Shown here: one piece after another, positions 25,266 through 38,213 of the stretch
Position numbering within the stretch: the stretch's first letter is position 1
Layout: every line of letters starts with the position of its first letter
Position numbers and translations under genes: made by a program
From: Rotaria sordida
Taxonomy: Eukaryota; Rotifera; Eurotatoria; Philodinida; Philodinidae
Direction: 5' to 3'
DNA: 64,000 nt
Assembly: GCA_905250125.1 (NCBI GenBank)
Contig: CAJNOL010000084.1
Span: 166,576 to 230,575, forward strand
The notes under the pieces: generated by a model
Told to the model about the DNA's origin: nothing
Database searches by the model: none
Seen by the model: only the letters and a program-made list of their open reading frames with translations

Positions 25266-27899
25266 AAGTTAAAAAAAAAATTTGAAGAGAAAATTGTGAT
25301 ATTTTCTCTTACTCATAGATTTAAAATAGCAAACTTTTTATTATTTGCACAAAGTGACACTATATGTTGTGAAAAAAAAAAGAAAATTACAATTTGTATT
25401 CATAATTTTAGCAAAAAAAAAAAAAAGAAAGAATATTTTTTGTTTTGTTTTGTTCTCAATAGATTCATATCATATTATTCGATTATTTTCTTTTTTTTTT
25501 TATTTTATAATTTCAACTATTTGTTTTATATTTTTTTAATCGAATAATTTCTTAAAACAAAAATTAATTCATTATTTATTAATAGTCTAATAATTCTATT
25601 AAATTAATTTTTAAACATCATCATAAGCTTCAATGATTTCTGTTGTTATTATTCATATTTTTTATTTGAATAGAATTTCATTATTAATTATTGTTCGAGA
25701 TATTATTTTAAAAATAAAAATCTAATTTTATTCATGATTAACAAAAAAACAAAAAACAAATTGGAAAGATAAATGAATGATTATTTCATCAAATTTCATG
25801 TGTCAGACTGACTAGTTAAATTGTGTTTGCTCTTTTGCGCACATAATATAACACGTTGTAATGTTTGTCGAGAGGACATGATCATTGAGAGTAGAATTGC
25901 TTGTTCATTCGAACAATAAGATGAACTAAAGAAGCGAGAAAGATTTGTGATTAGTAATTTGATTCATACAAGCACGAAATAAAATAAAATGAATGAATGA
26001 ATGAATGAATGAATGAATGAATGAATGAAAGAAATCTTATTCCAATGAAATCAAAAAAAAAATTTGCTCGTCTTATTGTCATTTGAACGGAAGTTTGTAG
26101 TAGTTCAGAACAACACTCAATAATTACTAGTCGTTGATGCATCATGTTCCGATTGTTCATCGTTCAACGAACCAAATACTCGTTCGTTTCTTTTTTCTCT
26201 CTTTTATCTAAATGGTAATTTTCTGTAGCATAGCTAGTCGTCAACAACAGGCCGACTACGATCTAATCTTGACGACGACATCAATCGATTTCTGACAAGA
26301 CAAGCATTATTGAGTATGCTACTATCGTCATTGCTGTTCTAGCTTGTGATGTCGATGATGGTTATTTGATTATGCTAAAACCATCCAAAAGAGAAAAATG
26401 AGAAAGAAGAAAAAAAAAGACATATTTTTTAGGGTTGGACCCCAGGATTATGTTCGACGAACACCACTAATTATAATCGAACAAAGAGACCTTAGATTGT
26501 GCTTGCACACACAAATAAATAGATGCGCACGCGTGCATATAACCAGTAAAAAGAAAAGAAGATAGAGAAAACGAAAAGAGTTTCATTCAATAAGGTCTCT
26601 CTCTCTTTGTGTCCCTTCTAAATGTAATCGCGCATCAATTAACAGATTTGCGTACGTGGGTCTCTTGAGAAAATGTGTATAGCCAAAGACATATAGAAAA
26701 GTCAGAATATAGACAAGCAAAGACTATTTCATATTCAACCATAATTCCCTGACCGACAATTATTGAAGACCGACAAACACACAATATAGACCATCCGGAG
26801 AGTTTACGTTGGGCGACGTTTCATATTTCACAGTTGACATGCGCGCTCCAGAGAGACAGAAAAAAGAGAATGCATTACCATAATGGACGTCGCCCGTTAT
26901 TGTTGTGTTAATATTAAAAAAACAATTTCTTCTATGAAATGATGGGGAGTGACACATATAAACATATATATATATATATATATATATTTGAAATTATTCG
27001 ATTATCGACAACGTTGAGTGTTGAAACTCACATTCGTAATATTATCGTCATATAACACCTGTCGTCTATTTACACTCAAACATTTGTGTGCATATTCATC
27101 CAATACGAATAATCCTTTGACAGGTAATGTTAAGTTACGTCTCTTTATTTAATGTGCACAATGCATTGACACCCTCAAAAAAAAAATAAAGCAATTTTTC
27201 TTTTTTTTTTTTGTTTTTTAATATAATCTTTCAATTACTAAAATTTTTTTAACATTAAAAAATATTAAGACATACAAGCAAGTGTTTTATGTGTACATCA
27301 TTCTCACAGGGCATAAATGCCATCATGTTTTCCTTTTACTGCACATACAATCTCTTTCTCTCTCTCTCCTCTTCGTCTTCTTCTCTTCGGGTTGTATTAT
27401 TATTCTCCGTGTTATTATATGTTCTCTCTCCCCCTCTCTCTACTATTTGGATGTTGCTTGCCTGTTGAATCATCATCATCATCATCAATCGATCGATTTT
27501 AATCTCAAATCCAAATGTGTATACAATAAGCTAACGTGCTATCATTCGTCATTTTATTGTTATCGACATATTTTTTCTCGTACTGTTGTCAGGCAGTAGT
27601 ATCAATAATCGACGAGCTGTGAGACGATGACGACGGCGTCCTGCATCCATCATCTCCTCAACTTTCCGCTTTTATCTCGTTTCTCACTCAACTCATTTAG
27701 CAGAGACTCATTCGCTTAGCTTTGCATACTTCATACCTCTTGACTAATAAAGAGAGGGAAAAAAAATAGAATAGAGAGTGAGAAAATGAGGAATGCCTCC
27801 AGATGTGTTCGTTGATCATTGTAGTATCCAATCTAATTGAATTAGAGTGAGAATGTACTTTTTTTCTTATTTTAATTTTATTATTATTGTCTATTTTAG
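25266..27899. other. Intergenic region upstream of the LIM-only gene
   Basis: No gene is supported. It contains a (GAAT)n microsatellite at about 25990-26028, a (TA)n run near 26965-26988, a CTCTCTCT tract near 26598 and several T/A homopolymers. The 26200-26900 part is less AT-rich and may hold regulatory sequence for the downstream developmental gene. Confidence 0.5.
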
Positions 27900-27900
27900 A
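27899..27900 (+). other. Splice acceptor 19 nt before the LMO4-like ATG
   Basis: A T-rich tract ends in TATTTTAG, followed by a 19-nt A-rich leader and the ATG at 27919. This is either the end of a 5' UTR intron or a spliced-leader acceptor. Sequence alone cannot decide. Confidence 0.45.
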
Positions 27901-27918
27901 TAAAAAAACAAAAAAAAA

Positions 27919-30900
27919 ATGTTGTCTGATTTACTTGATGATGATCTTTTATCAAGACCGATGACATTACCAACATCAACGAAATCTATGGTTAATATGA
28001 CTAATACTGGTAAGTTCATAGATATTGAGTGGACATACAAATTTAGTGATGACAATTACATATGGAGTCTAACGCATGTCAGATGTGCGTGTGTGGGAGA
28101 AACAACAACACTCACATGTACATCCTAAAATTACCATCATTTGGATACACGCTCGTTCGCTTTCGATCGATGTGTGTCTGCTAAACACTTTGACGCCCGG
28201 ATTATCATCTTCATTAGACCAATCTTATTCATGTTTCCTATAGAGAATATTTATTGACGACTCTGCATGAAGTTTTCTGTTGTTTTTTTTTGATTGTATA
28301 TAAGCGTATATACAATCGATTCAAGACGTAGGTTTTTTTTTTTTTTTGTTTTTTTTTTCTTATTTGCTTGCGTCATATCAATATAATCAAGAGAGGGAGA
28401 AAAAAAAAGTTGCAATGATAAGGAGATTAGTTGATTAAAGAAAATCAAACTAACCTTGATTAAATAATAATAAAAAAAAAAAAGAAAGAAAAGTTTCAAA
28501 TATAATTTATTCTTATTTTTTTTTTCTTTTTTCTGATTAGAGACATTTTCTTTTTTGCTTAATACTATAATTTGTCTTTGATCGTTCGTACACACATTGT
28601 CAATCAGAAAAATAACATCTGCCATTCTGATAATAGAACGTTATATATTCTTCTATTTCTATGTTGAGATGTTGGTAGAAAAAAGTAATTAGCATGATAG
28701 TCTAATTCAATTTTCTCGTTCTACTCACACTACTAATACTATTATTGCTTATCTTGATCGAGCGGCCCCAATACATATGGATGGATTTGATTAAACTCAC
28801 ATACACACACACACACACACACATATTTTTAATGAATTTTTTCACTCTGATTGTTTTTCTCTCGTTCTCTCGATTGCCGTGTGTTCGCCAAACACATTTC
28901 TCACCGACGTAGACTATGCGCACAGGAAGAACGTCACTGCTTCCTTATCGTCATTTTTTTTTCTCTTCATACGACAGTACCTTTATCCTGATTGTTATTC
29001 TTTTTTCATCTTCATCCTCTTCGTCTTCGTTACTATTTCGCATAGATGTGAAAAGATAATCAAGTGTTGCTACAATATATAGGGTAGTATGTATATACAT
29101 AAGACATACTTGTTCTCGGCAGGACTGTAAGTATGAAAAAGAAAAAAAAATGAAAAAAGATCAAGAAGAGAAAACGTGAAATAAGTACCTTGTACTTATT
29201 AACTCATTCAATTAGAGGTGATCGCAAATAGACAGGTTTTTTCGTCGTCCTCTTCGTCGTCGTTTGACAATTTGCTGCCTTTTTTTTTCGTGTTCTATCG
29301 TATGTATGTATAAGAAGAACAGAACACATACATCATAACCGCGTCCTTTTTTTTTTATTACGTGCACTTTATATATACGGTCAAATTCGTTTCTTTAAAA
29401 AAAAAAAGTACACACTAGTAAACGTTGCAAATACGATCAAAAATATTCATCAATGGTAAAGGCAAGTCGAAGTACGATGCGTCAACGAATTTTTACTACA
29501 ACTCCAGGTAAATAATCTAAATGTGGCATTATCAATTTAAATTTAATCAACTAAAAGGTTTTCGAGCTATAAAATCGATAAACACTTTTAGACTTCTACA
29601 AAAAGTCAACGCTCTTAACACTCAGTATGTGTCGAAGTTTTTTCTTTTTTTTTTTTTTCTCATTCTTGCTCAATGCTTTTATCCATCAATCCATTAGTAG
29701 TTTGTGCTCTATTTAATAATGACAATCGATTCTGCGTTTTTTTCTTTATGACAAACGGCGAACGACATTATGTTGTCAATTAAAACAAAAAAAAAAAAGA
29801 AAAAAAAGACCACTTTCTGGTGTTAGTTCTCGTCTATCTGAACAAAAAAAGAAGGGTGAAAATTGAACATAGACATAAAGAAAAGACGAGATTGCATACT
29901 TGACAAATCGATTTCGATGATTAGTAAGCAAAATAGACTTGACTAACAATGATACAATGCAACTAGTAAGTTTCGATAATGGTCAATTTTTTTTTGTTTT
30001 GTTTTATTGATCATAAATGATCTAATACATTATATATTAACTTAATGTTCAATCGATTCTATAGAACATACACATATGTTTAGCTAATGTGAATAGTCAT
30101 TAAAGAAGTAAATGTTGAACAAGTTCGTTTTTTTTTCTTCTCTCATTTTTTTTTTTCAATTCAAATTTTTCCGTCTCACTCTCTCGCTCTCTTCTTGCCC
30201 TCGTCCGGCCATCAAACATATATATATATATATAGGAACTCGAAGACTATATATCTTCTTCAATTCATTAATTGACGACGTCTATTTGTAATATGATGGA
30301 GAATAGAAAAAAAAAAAAAAAAAAAGAATCGTAGTGATGTTGGTTAGTGCTTAGATGATGATGATGATGATGATGAAGAAAATAGGAAAGGGAAGAGAAA
30401 GAAGAAGAAGAAGAAAAAAAATGAGACCAAGTTTTGTTCTTCTGCACAAACGGGACGAGACGAGAGCGAACACATAGCCAGTCAACTTGACAGAACATCA
30501 TGTGTATGTATATACGAAGTAATATACTTAGATATTGAATGGATATGTGTTCACAACGATATTATTCATTTATTGGAATCAAAATCATAAACAAATTTTG
30601 ACAGGAAATTTTTATCGGTAATTATTCAATTTTATGTGTGTGTGTTTTTTTTAATAGAATACTATGTAGTATAGGTAAATTTCGATACACGAAGAAAGAA
30701 AAAAAAGAAAAAGAAAAAAAGTAGGAGAAATAAATAAATAAACCTTGAGCTTGAAAAGAAAAGTACTTATATGAAGGAAACAATCTAAATTTAATTTATT
30801 CTATTTGTTCAATGAAAACTAAAAATAACACAAAAAAAAAATTGCAATTATCTTTCAGAGAAATTCCATTTTTATTTTTCTTTCATCATCATTTATCAGT

Positions 30901-32954
30901 TATTATTAACAGATAAATATTAATTTTTTTTTCTTCTCTTTCTCTCTCTCTTTTCCATTATTCAATATATTCTATTCCATAGAGACAAACTTCATTACTA
31001 AGAAAGAAAAAGAATATGATCTATTTTTCAACGAATGAAATATATAGAATATTTTAAGTTACTTATAGATTAGATTTTAGAAATCGAAAATTATTGAGAT
31101 TTATTATTTGTTAATCGAGGAAAAAGAAAATAGTTTTGTGTTAATTAGAAAAAAAAATATTCATGTCAATCCTTATTTGCAAGTCGTTAACTAAATATAT
31201 ATATATATATATTCATGATCTGTTCTTTGTTATTTCTTCTTTTCTTTTTCACACCTGCTCTATAGTACAGACAAACGAAAGCAAGTTTAATTAAAGTAAT
31301 TGTCCAGACAATTAGGAGATAGAATGTTCTATTCTTTTTATTGTTTGATACAGTCAGCAATGCTTTTGTTACTTCATTTGTTCATCTTGTGTAACCATCA
31401 CTACTCAGATAATGATTTATTTTTTTCTTTTCTTCTGATCACATTTATTGAGCTCTTCTCTCTCTTTTTTTCCTCTTGTCTGCATGTGTCAAGTAGAAAT
31501 AGAGAATATATTCGCTCGTTTCTCGCTTACACATGCACAATCGCCATCGATCATCGTCTCGTAATTGGAAAATAAATTGAAATCGAGATGTAGTAATAGG
31601 AGGAGGTACATGAATATTGATTACCCTATCTTCATTCATTTTTTTTCTTCTAGACAGTAGTAATAGTGGTAGTGGCTCAGTTGTATTAATGCAACCTAAA
31701 CTAGAACCACAACCGGTTGTCTTTGATCAACAACAACAGCAACAACAACAACAGTCAAAAATGGTACCTATAGTTTCTCGTTATGATTCTCAACAACAGT
31801 GTTCAACAAATGGTAGTGCATATACTTGTTCAAATTGTACACAACCTATTCATGAACGTTATTTATTATATACACAAGATCGTTTATGTCGTGGAAATTA
31901 TTGGCATATGCAATGTTTACGTTGTCAATGTTGTGATGCTGTTTTAGCTGATATATCTTCAACATTTTATACCAAAGATAATGCCCTACTTTGCAAGTCT
32001 GATTATATTAAGTAAGATAATGATATAAAATAAAATAAAATAATATCTTGTTGTTAAAAAAAAAAAAAAAGAAAAAGGTTTCTGAGATTCAATGTATGTT
32101 CAATAAGTCAACAATCAAGAAAAAGGATTCTTCTTTTGTTTAAAATGAATAGAAATTCAAAGTACTCCTCCTTATATCAACATAAGAGAAACCTTTTATA
32201 AGGAGTTTCTAGTTGAAAGAAAAGAGAACGAGCTTTTTCAATTAAAAGAAATCTTATTAATTAAATATTCATTATTCAACTATCTGTACTTGAAACTCAG
32301 GCATCAAAACAAAAAGAAAATAATTGATTTATATTAATGATTAATAATAAATATTTTTCTTTTTTTTTTTTTAGAAGATATGGTAGTCGTCCATGTTCAT
32401 TATGTAGTCAAGTTATTGGACCAAATGAACAAGTTATGCGTGTTAGTCCAAATTATGTTTATCATCTTCATTGTTTTACTTGTATTAAATGTCATGCACG
32501 TTTAGTTAAAGGTGATCGTTATGTTTTTTTTAATGGACAGTTATATTGCGAAAAAGATAATCCACTTAAATCAACAACAAATACAAGTAATAGTCCAGCA
32601 TCAAAACGTGGTACTAATACTAGTAAACGTGGTGCAAAAGCAGCTAATGCTGCTGCATCACGTGCTGCTGCAGCGGCTGCTGCATCACGTGCTGCTGCAG
32701 CGGCTGCTGCTGCTGCTGCTGCTCAAGTTCAACAACAAACATTCGCAACACCATCACCACAAATACATCATCAATATCATCCTTCAACACATACGGGACA
32801 CTTGACACTATTAAATAATCATCATATACATTCGTCAACATCATCGTCATCAACAACAAATACAATAACACAGTCGTTGCTCAATAATAATAATAATACG
32901 AATAGCAACGGTTCATCATCATTGGCAACGCCAAGTGGTGATGAACTATATTAG
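27919..32954 (+). CDS. LMO4: LIM-only protein, LMO4-like, two LIM domains
   Basis: Exons 27919-28009, 31654-32011 and 32375-32954 join in phase to 342 residues. LIM1 starts at C89 (CSNC...HMQCLRCQCC...LLCKSDY) and LIM2 at C157 (CSLC...HLHCFTCIKCH...LYCEKD); all eight zinc ligands of each are present. Spacing and text (ERYLLYTQDR, YIKRYGSRPC, GDRYVFFNGQLYCE) follow vertebrate LMO4, a nuclear adaptor that binds LDB/CLIM cofactors and has no DNA-binding domain. LMO4 is about 165 residues; here there is also a Gln run (CAA/CAG, about 31727-31755) before LIM1 and a long Ala-, His- and Asn-rich tail after LIM2. No homeobox follows, so LIM-homeodomain identity is excluded for this transcript. The 3.6-kb intron 1 contains a second candidate first exon. 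Confidence 0.85.
28797..28824. repeat. (CA)n microsatellite in LMO4 intron 1
   Basis: An uninterrupted ACACAC run of roughly 24 nt. Other simple repeats in this intron are GATGAT at about 30354-30376, (TA)n at 30218-30234 and 31195-31212, and many A or T runs. No further gene is visible in the intron. Confidence 0.9.
29368..29376 (+). promoter_or_regulatory. TATA-like element for the alternative LMO4 exon
   Basis: TTTATATATAC lies 75-85 nt before the alternative ATG, in a region otherwise without long TA runs. Confidence 0.35.
29453..29507 (+). CDS. Candidate alternative first exon of the LMO4-like gene
   Basis: An ATG opens an 18-codon frame (MVKASRSTMRQRIFTTTP) and ends at CCAG before GTAAAT, in phase 1, exactly the phase of the main first exon and of the acceptor at 31654. 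Splicing would give a 330-residue isoform with a basic N-terminus. A TATATATA element sits about 80 nt upstream (near 29369). Splice phase and a promoter-like box support it; transcript evidence is lacking. Confidence 0.5.
32649..32720 (+). repeat. 27-bp tandem duplication plus GCT run coding polyalanine
   Basis: The 27-nt unit starting GCTGCTGCATCACGTGCTGC occurs twice head to tail (32649-32675 and 32676-32702), then continues as pure GCT/GCG codons. It encodes two AAASRAAAA blocks followed by a longer Ala run. Confidence 0.9.
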
Positions 32955-35900
32955 AATTTTTCTATGTTTAATTTTGTTTTTTTTCTCTTTTTCGTGTTGT
33001 GGTATAGAGAATGAATCCTTGTCTTTTTCTATGCACACTTGTTGCCTAATTGTTTATTTCATGTTCTTTCTTTCTTTCTTTCTTTCTTTCTCCTGTGTTT
33101 ATATCTTTTCTAACTGTTAAAAAACAAGAGAAACTAAACAGAGATATATTTAAAAAAAGACAAAGACGAGAGAGAATTTTATTGATATAAATAGAATTAC
33201 AGAAAATGAAATCAATAATAGGAAAAGTTCATATGATAGATGAAGAGTTTGTTTCATTATGAAGTTTTTCTATTGTTCGTTCATTAGAATATAATGTTTA
33301 TGTAATCAGATAATTATAATTATATACACGAAATAATTCTATTCATCTATTCATCATTCAAAAGCTGTCATCTTGACATTTTTTTTCCTCCTTCCTATTC
33401 TTTTCCTATGTATCTCCATTATTTATTCTATTTTAACCGAACAATCTTCAAGTATTTTGCATTGTTAATAAGTTCCTCAATTATTTCCATCAGTCCATCT
33501 TTCATAAATATTTTTTTGAAGACATCTATATATATAAATATAATAATGAATTATTTTAATAGAGAAAAAAAATAATCCATTTTCATAGTAACTGTAAGTT
33601 AATTAAAGAATTTTAAAACGAAATAATGTAAATAAACTTTTATTCAATATAATGATTAAATATAAAAATTATTCTAAATCTATTTGAAATGTTCAATCAT
33701 AAGAAGATTAGACAAAGAGTAAACTATTCATTAATGCTTTTGGATTTGTTAGTTGGTAGATAAAATTTCAGTTTTAATTTGACTTACAACAAATGAGTAC
33801 TTTAAAAAAAAAGCAAAAACTTAGGTTGTCATAATTAGAACTTAGTTTTAAGATCAATAATCACAATGCTAGAAATGATTGAATGATCTAAATCTATTCT
33901 CTTATTATCAATAACAAAAGAATATCTACCAGTTGTTCTACAAAAATCAAATGAACTATTCATTACTAAAGAATAAAAAATTAAATATTTCTCTTGTGTA
34001 TACTATTCACAATCTCAAAAAAAAAAAATCAATGACTATAATCATTATCATTCGTTCAATCAAATGTCTGATTTCACTACATGGAAATTCAATCCAAAAG
34101 AAAAAAGTTCTTGTCATCTTCTATCATAAGAATTTCTACAATCTACATTGAGAAAGAAAATCACAGACCATGAGTTTTCTTTTTTTTCTATATGGTAATA
34201 ACTGTCACATTTGCATAGTGTAATTTCCGACGTTTTTATTTATATAAATAAATTCTACCTGTAATATATTATTGAAGAATTCTTAGATTAATTATTATTC
34301 ATGAGTAACAATTTTCATTTTAGTTCTAGCGGAAAAAAGAAGATACATGAATAAGAAAAAATATGCATTCACATATATTATAGCCTTGAAAGATTTAATT
34401 AAATTAATTTTGTAGAAAAAAACAAAGGCTAGCATTTATTTGAGTAATTTTATATTATTAAATGTACAATAATTAATTCATTAAGCAGTAGTAATTTCAT
34501 ATTTTAGCAATAAAACAAAGATAAACTACATTAGTTTATATGAATTAGAGAAATAATAAAGTTATTTATAATTGAAAAAAAAAAGAAAAGTGAAAAAAAA
34601 ACAGTATACTATTGTGTGAATAAAGCTTTTTTTGCTTTAGATAGTCTGCCTCCTTTTTTTATATTTTATTTTGTAAAATTGAAAAAATACTTATTTGCAT
34701 ATATAAATGAATTCATATTACCCTTTGTTAACCGGTGATTGATCTAACACATCAATACTGAACTACTATTTTAATGAAGAAATGGTAATTATATATATAT
34801 ATATATATGAATGAGCTAGGAAAAAACCGGACACCCTACGAAGAAAGCATGACGAAGAAGAAAATATACCTGAACAACATCAAGACAAGAGAAATATCCA
34901 AGTAAGGGAAAGGAAAGAAGAGAGAAAGAAAACAAAAGATATATGCATATATTGGAGTTGATTTTAAAATTCGGTCCCCTTTTAAAGGCGACTAGTTGAA
35001 TTTAAAAGGCAATTAGTTGATTTTGAAATATTTTAAAGTCAGCTCCGACATATATGTGTCGTACTTGTCATCTGTACGACATCGTAGGAGAGAAGAAAGG
35101 AAAAAAAAAGATATATAAGCGAGTCACACTATAACATCCCTTTCATACAAAATCTACCTTATATAAAATTTACCTTTAATTTAAATAAATTATTACTCAT
35201 TCAGTATAATTATTGCTCATTCCATATAATTATTGTTAAATTTCAATTACTACTCATTTAATTTTTTTTATTGCTAAATTTCATTATTGCTCATTTACAT
35301 TATTTTATTGCTCAATGAAATATAAGTCAAAAACAATAGATTCATCATCTTTTTAATGCTCTTTTAGTCACGTATAAATCAAATGTCTTTAGATACTTCA
35401 GGCTAGACACTATTGAAATAGCTTTGTTCATGTCTAGTTAAGTATGCAAAACAGAAAATATGATGAAGTAGTACAAAAATTATCGCAAAACAACTAGAAG
35501 TATAAGATGATCTGCATAGATGAGTACATCTCTTGTATCAACAGAGTGCAAAGAGTAGTTTAACAAAGCATGTTTGTTTCTGTACTGAGTTGATCGTAGT
35601 TTGCTTGAAAATATCGAAAACTATCGAAGGAGATTAATACCGAAATGGGAAACAATTCAAAAAGCTCTTTACTCTGGTTTTCTATAGGGCCACACCGACC
35701 CTACTTATGGCTTCTGTCTAACTTTGTCCAATCGGGTTGAAATTTTTTTTGAAGATATTTTAGAGCGCATCTCAGAGGTGATTTTAAGCTTTTTCGAAAA
35801 TCTCGCTTTCTTTTTTTTTTTGTGTGAAAGAAATACGTAAAGATTCGGATCGAAAACCGGAGTGTTGGCGTCCAAGGATCTATAAATTCGGATAGGAAGG

Positions 35901-36608
35901 TCAAAAACGAAAACGGGCGGTTTCACTTCTGAAGAATACTTCTAACTATCTGTGATTGAAATTTCAGCCTGTTCGAACGCTGTAAACAGGTCCGATGTGA
36001 TCCTATGGAAAACTAGGGTTTCTGAAAGACAGCGAAAATATTGTTTAAAATTTTTTTCATCAAACAGGTATTTCCTTATTTGAGGTGCTCTATCTGGGGT
36101 AAAAATTTCATACGAATTGGTTGTACTCTCTTCAAGAACCAGAAATGGTCAAAAAACAGAGAGTGCCCTTAACAGAGAGATCATACACAGGCCAGTGTTT
36201 TGTCCTGTATGGAAACCGAGGGGACAGCATTCCTCCGAAGATTGAGTTGGTTCTTACCACATGTACTATGACTCAATGTTAGAAAAGGAACAAACATTTT
36301 GTCAAATTATATTTCCGTCATTTGTTAATTTCAAATTGTTTATTGATTAAATTTTCATTAACTTTTGTTTAAAACTTATTATATAAACATCGGTATACGA
36401 AAGTTATTCATTCCAATATTGAGAAATTATCGAAAAAAAGAATATTGTATCTCATTTATATTGATTTGATAAGAGCGAATGTGTTTATTTTTAGGACCAT
36501 TCAGTTTTGCGTGAAAAACAACAGAAGCACGTGTAACACGTTAGAAAAAAAAAGAAGACTACATCACAGTTAAACTGTCTTTGAATAAAATGGAATTATT
36601 ATTTCTAA
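32955..36608. other. Intergenic between LMO4-like and TBCA genes
   Basis: No gene is supported. 32955-34700 is AT-rich 3' UTR-like DNA with an AATAAA at 33631. 34800-35700 has a different, purine-rich texture (GACGAAGAAG, GGAGAGAAGAAAGG) and TTGCTCATT motifs repeated near 35190-35310. 35640-36240 (GGGCCACACCGACCCTAC, CAATCGGGTTGAAAT) looks like a diverged mobile-element remnant, but I cannot name a family. Confidence 0.45.
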
Positions 36609-38068
36609 TTATGCTTGTGCAGCTCGATCCTCTTGTTGAGCTTTATCAAGATCATCATGAACGTTTTGTGCTTCTTCATATTCTTTTGATTGTTTTAATG
36701 TCTCATCATTTGTTGCTGCATTCTTAAAAAAAAAGTAAAAATTTTTGTTTTTTAAAGAAACTATTATTGATGTCAAGACATGAGGGAGGTCAATGTTTTT
36801 TTGAATAACTTTCGACAGTAACAATATAGAAATCTGCAAATTCCACTATTCAAAAGAGAACATCAAGAGTCATAAAACCAGCTTAGTTTTGATTGGGTCG
36901 TTCGATAGACAAAATTGTTCTCTTCAGATTCATGCAAAGCTGATATCTATAACTTATTCTATTCAAAAGTTATAAGAGTTTTCTAGAGATCCTGATTGCT
37001 ATCTACTGACTTTGGAGCACTCCGAAAGGGACCAAGGTAGGGCTAATTTATCATGCTGACTATAGGGAATCTCTTCGGTTGTCCCCCCCCCCTTCCGATT
37101 TCAATGATTTTTGTCTATAGATACTATATAGTGTTCTGATAAAATCCTAAAAGGATTTCAGTTCCTATTGATATTTGACTAAGCTATTGAATTTTTAACA
37201 TCTCTATTTTCTGAACTTCAAGTTTTCGAAAAACTAGGATTTTAGAATTTCGATCTGAAATTTTGTGCATAGAGAGAACTCAAGCAGACTAGCTTCCTTG
37301 AAAAATTCAGAAGTTTTGAACAAAGTCTCTTCAAGATATGATTTCAGTCTCACAACTATTTAAAACTGTTACCTCAAGATTTTTAAAATACCGACTCTCC
37401 ACGATATTTGAGATTTCAAAAATCTTTAGATAACGGCTATAGATAGTTTCGAAATTGAAAATAAACATTGTCATTCGACTAAGCATGATGGATTAGTCTT
37501 GCATTGAATCCTTTCGGAGTACTGCAAGATCATAAAAACTCATCTGATTGATCAATTGCTGGATCGATCAAAATTAAACTGATTTTATGTTTCCCGATGT
37601 TCTCTTTTGAATAGTGAAATTCGCAAGTCTCTATCTTGCTATTGTCGAAAGTTATTTAAAAAAAATACCATTGACTCCCTTTATATTTTAGTGTTGATAA
37701 TAATTACATAAACATTTTGAAATTCATTCCATGCTTTAATAAAACTACTTTTTGTATGCGAAATCATTGATTCAGTTTCTTTTAATACTTCTTGCTAAAA
37801 ATAAAGAAAAATCAATTAAAAAAATTAAAAAAAAATTATTTTCGAAATCTACCGCTTTTCTAAGATCGTATTCATCTCGACCTTCATTTGTCATTTTTTC
37901 AACTCTACGTTTTTCATTATCACATTCTTTTTTATATGATAAATATTCTTTCCATGTTCTAAATAGAAATCAAATTTTTAATATTTTTATAATAAACTCT
38001 TCTCTCTCTCTCTCTCACCGTTTTGCGACACCAGTTTTAATTTTTAATTCTTTTAATTTATCCGTCAT
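36609..38068 (-). CDS. TBCA: Tubulin-binding cofactor A
   Basis: Four minus-strand exons, 38068-38019, 37958-37853, 37794-37714 and 36722-36609, join in phase to 116 residues (family about 108). The start MTDKLKELKIKTGVAKRTWK matches the conserved LKIKTGVVKRL motif. KRRVEKM and GRDEYDLRKAQEVLKET follow the first helix and the helix 2 start (...YDIKKQxEVLxE). The C-terminal SKEYEEAQNVHDDL parallels EEYKEARxxLD. The protein is a three-helix bundle that captures beta-tubulin released from CCT chaperonin in tubulin folding. The start codon lies only 145 nt after the AP3B stop on the same strand, with a T-rich AG acceptor 21 nt before the ATG. Intron 3 carries a large foldback repeat. Confidence 0.9.
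36783..37682. repeat. 0.9-kb foldback element in TBCA intron 3
   Basis: The termini AGGGAGGTCAATG (left) and CATTGACTCCCT (right) are inverted. The arms share AATAACTTTCGACA-TA-CAA and CACTATTCAAAAGAGAACAT in opposite orientation (about 36800-36870 and 37600-37670). The centre has no coding frame. It occupies nearly the whole intron. Confidence 0.75.
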
Positions 38069-38213
38069 TGTTAAAGATTAGAAAAAAATCTAAAATAAAT
38101 TAAAATTACGCATGAAATTATTCCACACCTATAAAGACAACAATCATACTAATCATATATAAATAATTACTATAACAACACAACAAAAACAAAAACAAAA
38201 ACAAAATAATAAT
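38069..38213 (-). other. 145-nt AP3B-TBCA intergenic spacer with acceptor
   Basis: Read on the minus strand, the spacer has no AATAAA after the AP3B stop, a T/G-rich middle, and TTTATTTTAG ending at 38090, which leaves a 21-nt leader before the TBCA ATG. This is the expected layout of a spliced-leader operon junction. Confidence 0.4.

Noticed and set aside
27282..27599. 105-codon plus-strand ORF with His/Ser/Leu runs
   Set aside because: Composed of TCTCTC and ATCATC microsatellite reads; no support as a gene.
28251..28625. Lys-rich minus-strand ORF of 124 codons
   Set aside because: Made mainly of A/T homopolymer runs in LMO4 intron 1; no homology-like features.
32512..32871. Leu- and Gln-rich ORFs overlapping LMO4 exon 3
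   Set aside because: Frame-shifted or antisense readings of the GCT/CAT repeat stretch.
34800..36300. Possible solo LTR or retroelement remnant
   Set aside because: Texture differs from flanking DNA, but no paired ends, primer site or coding trace could be shown.
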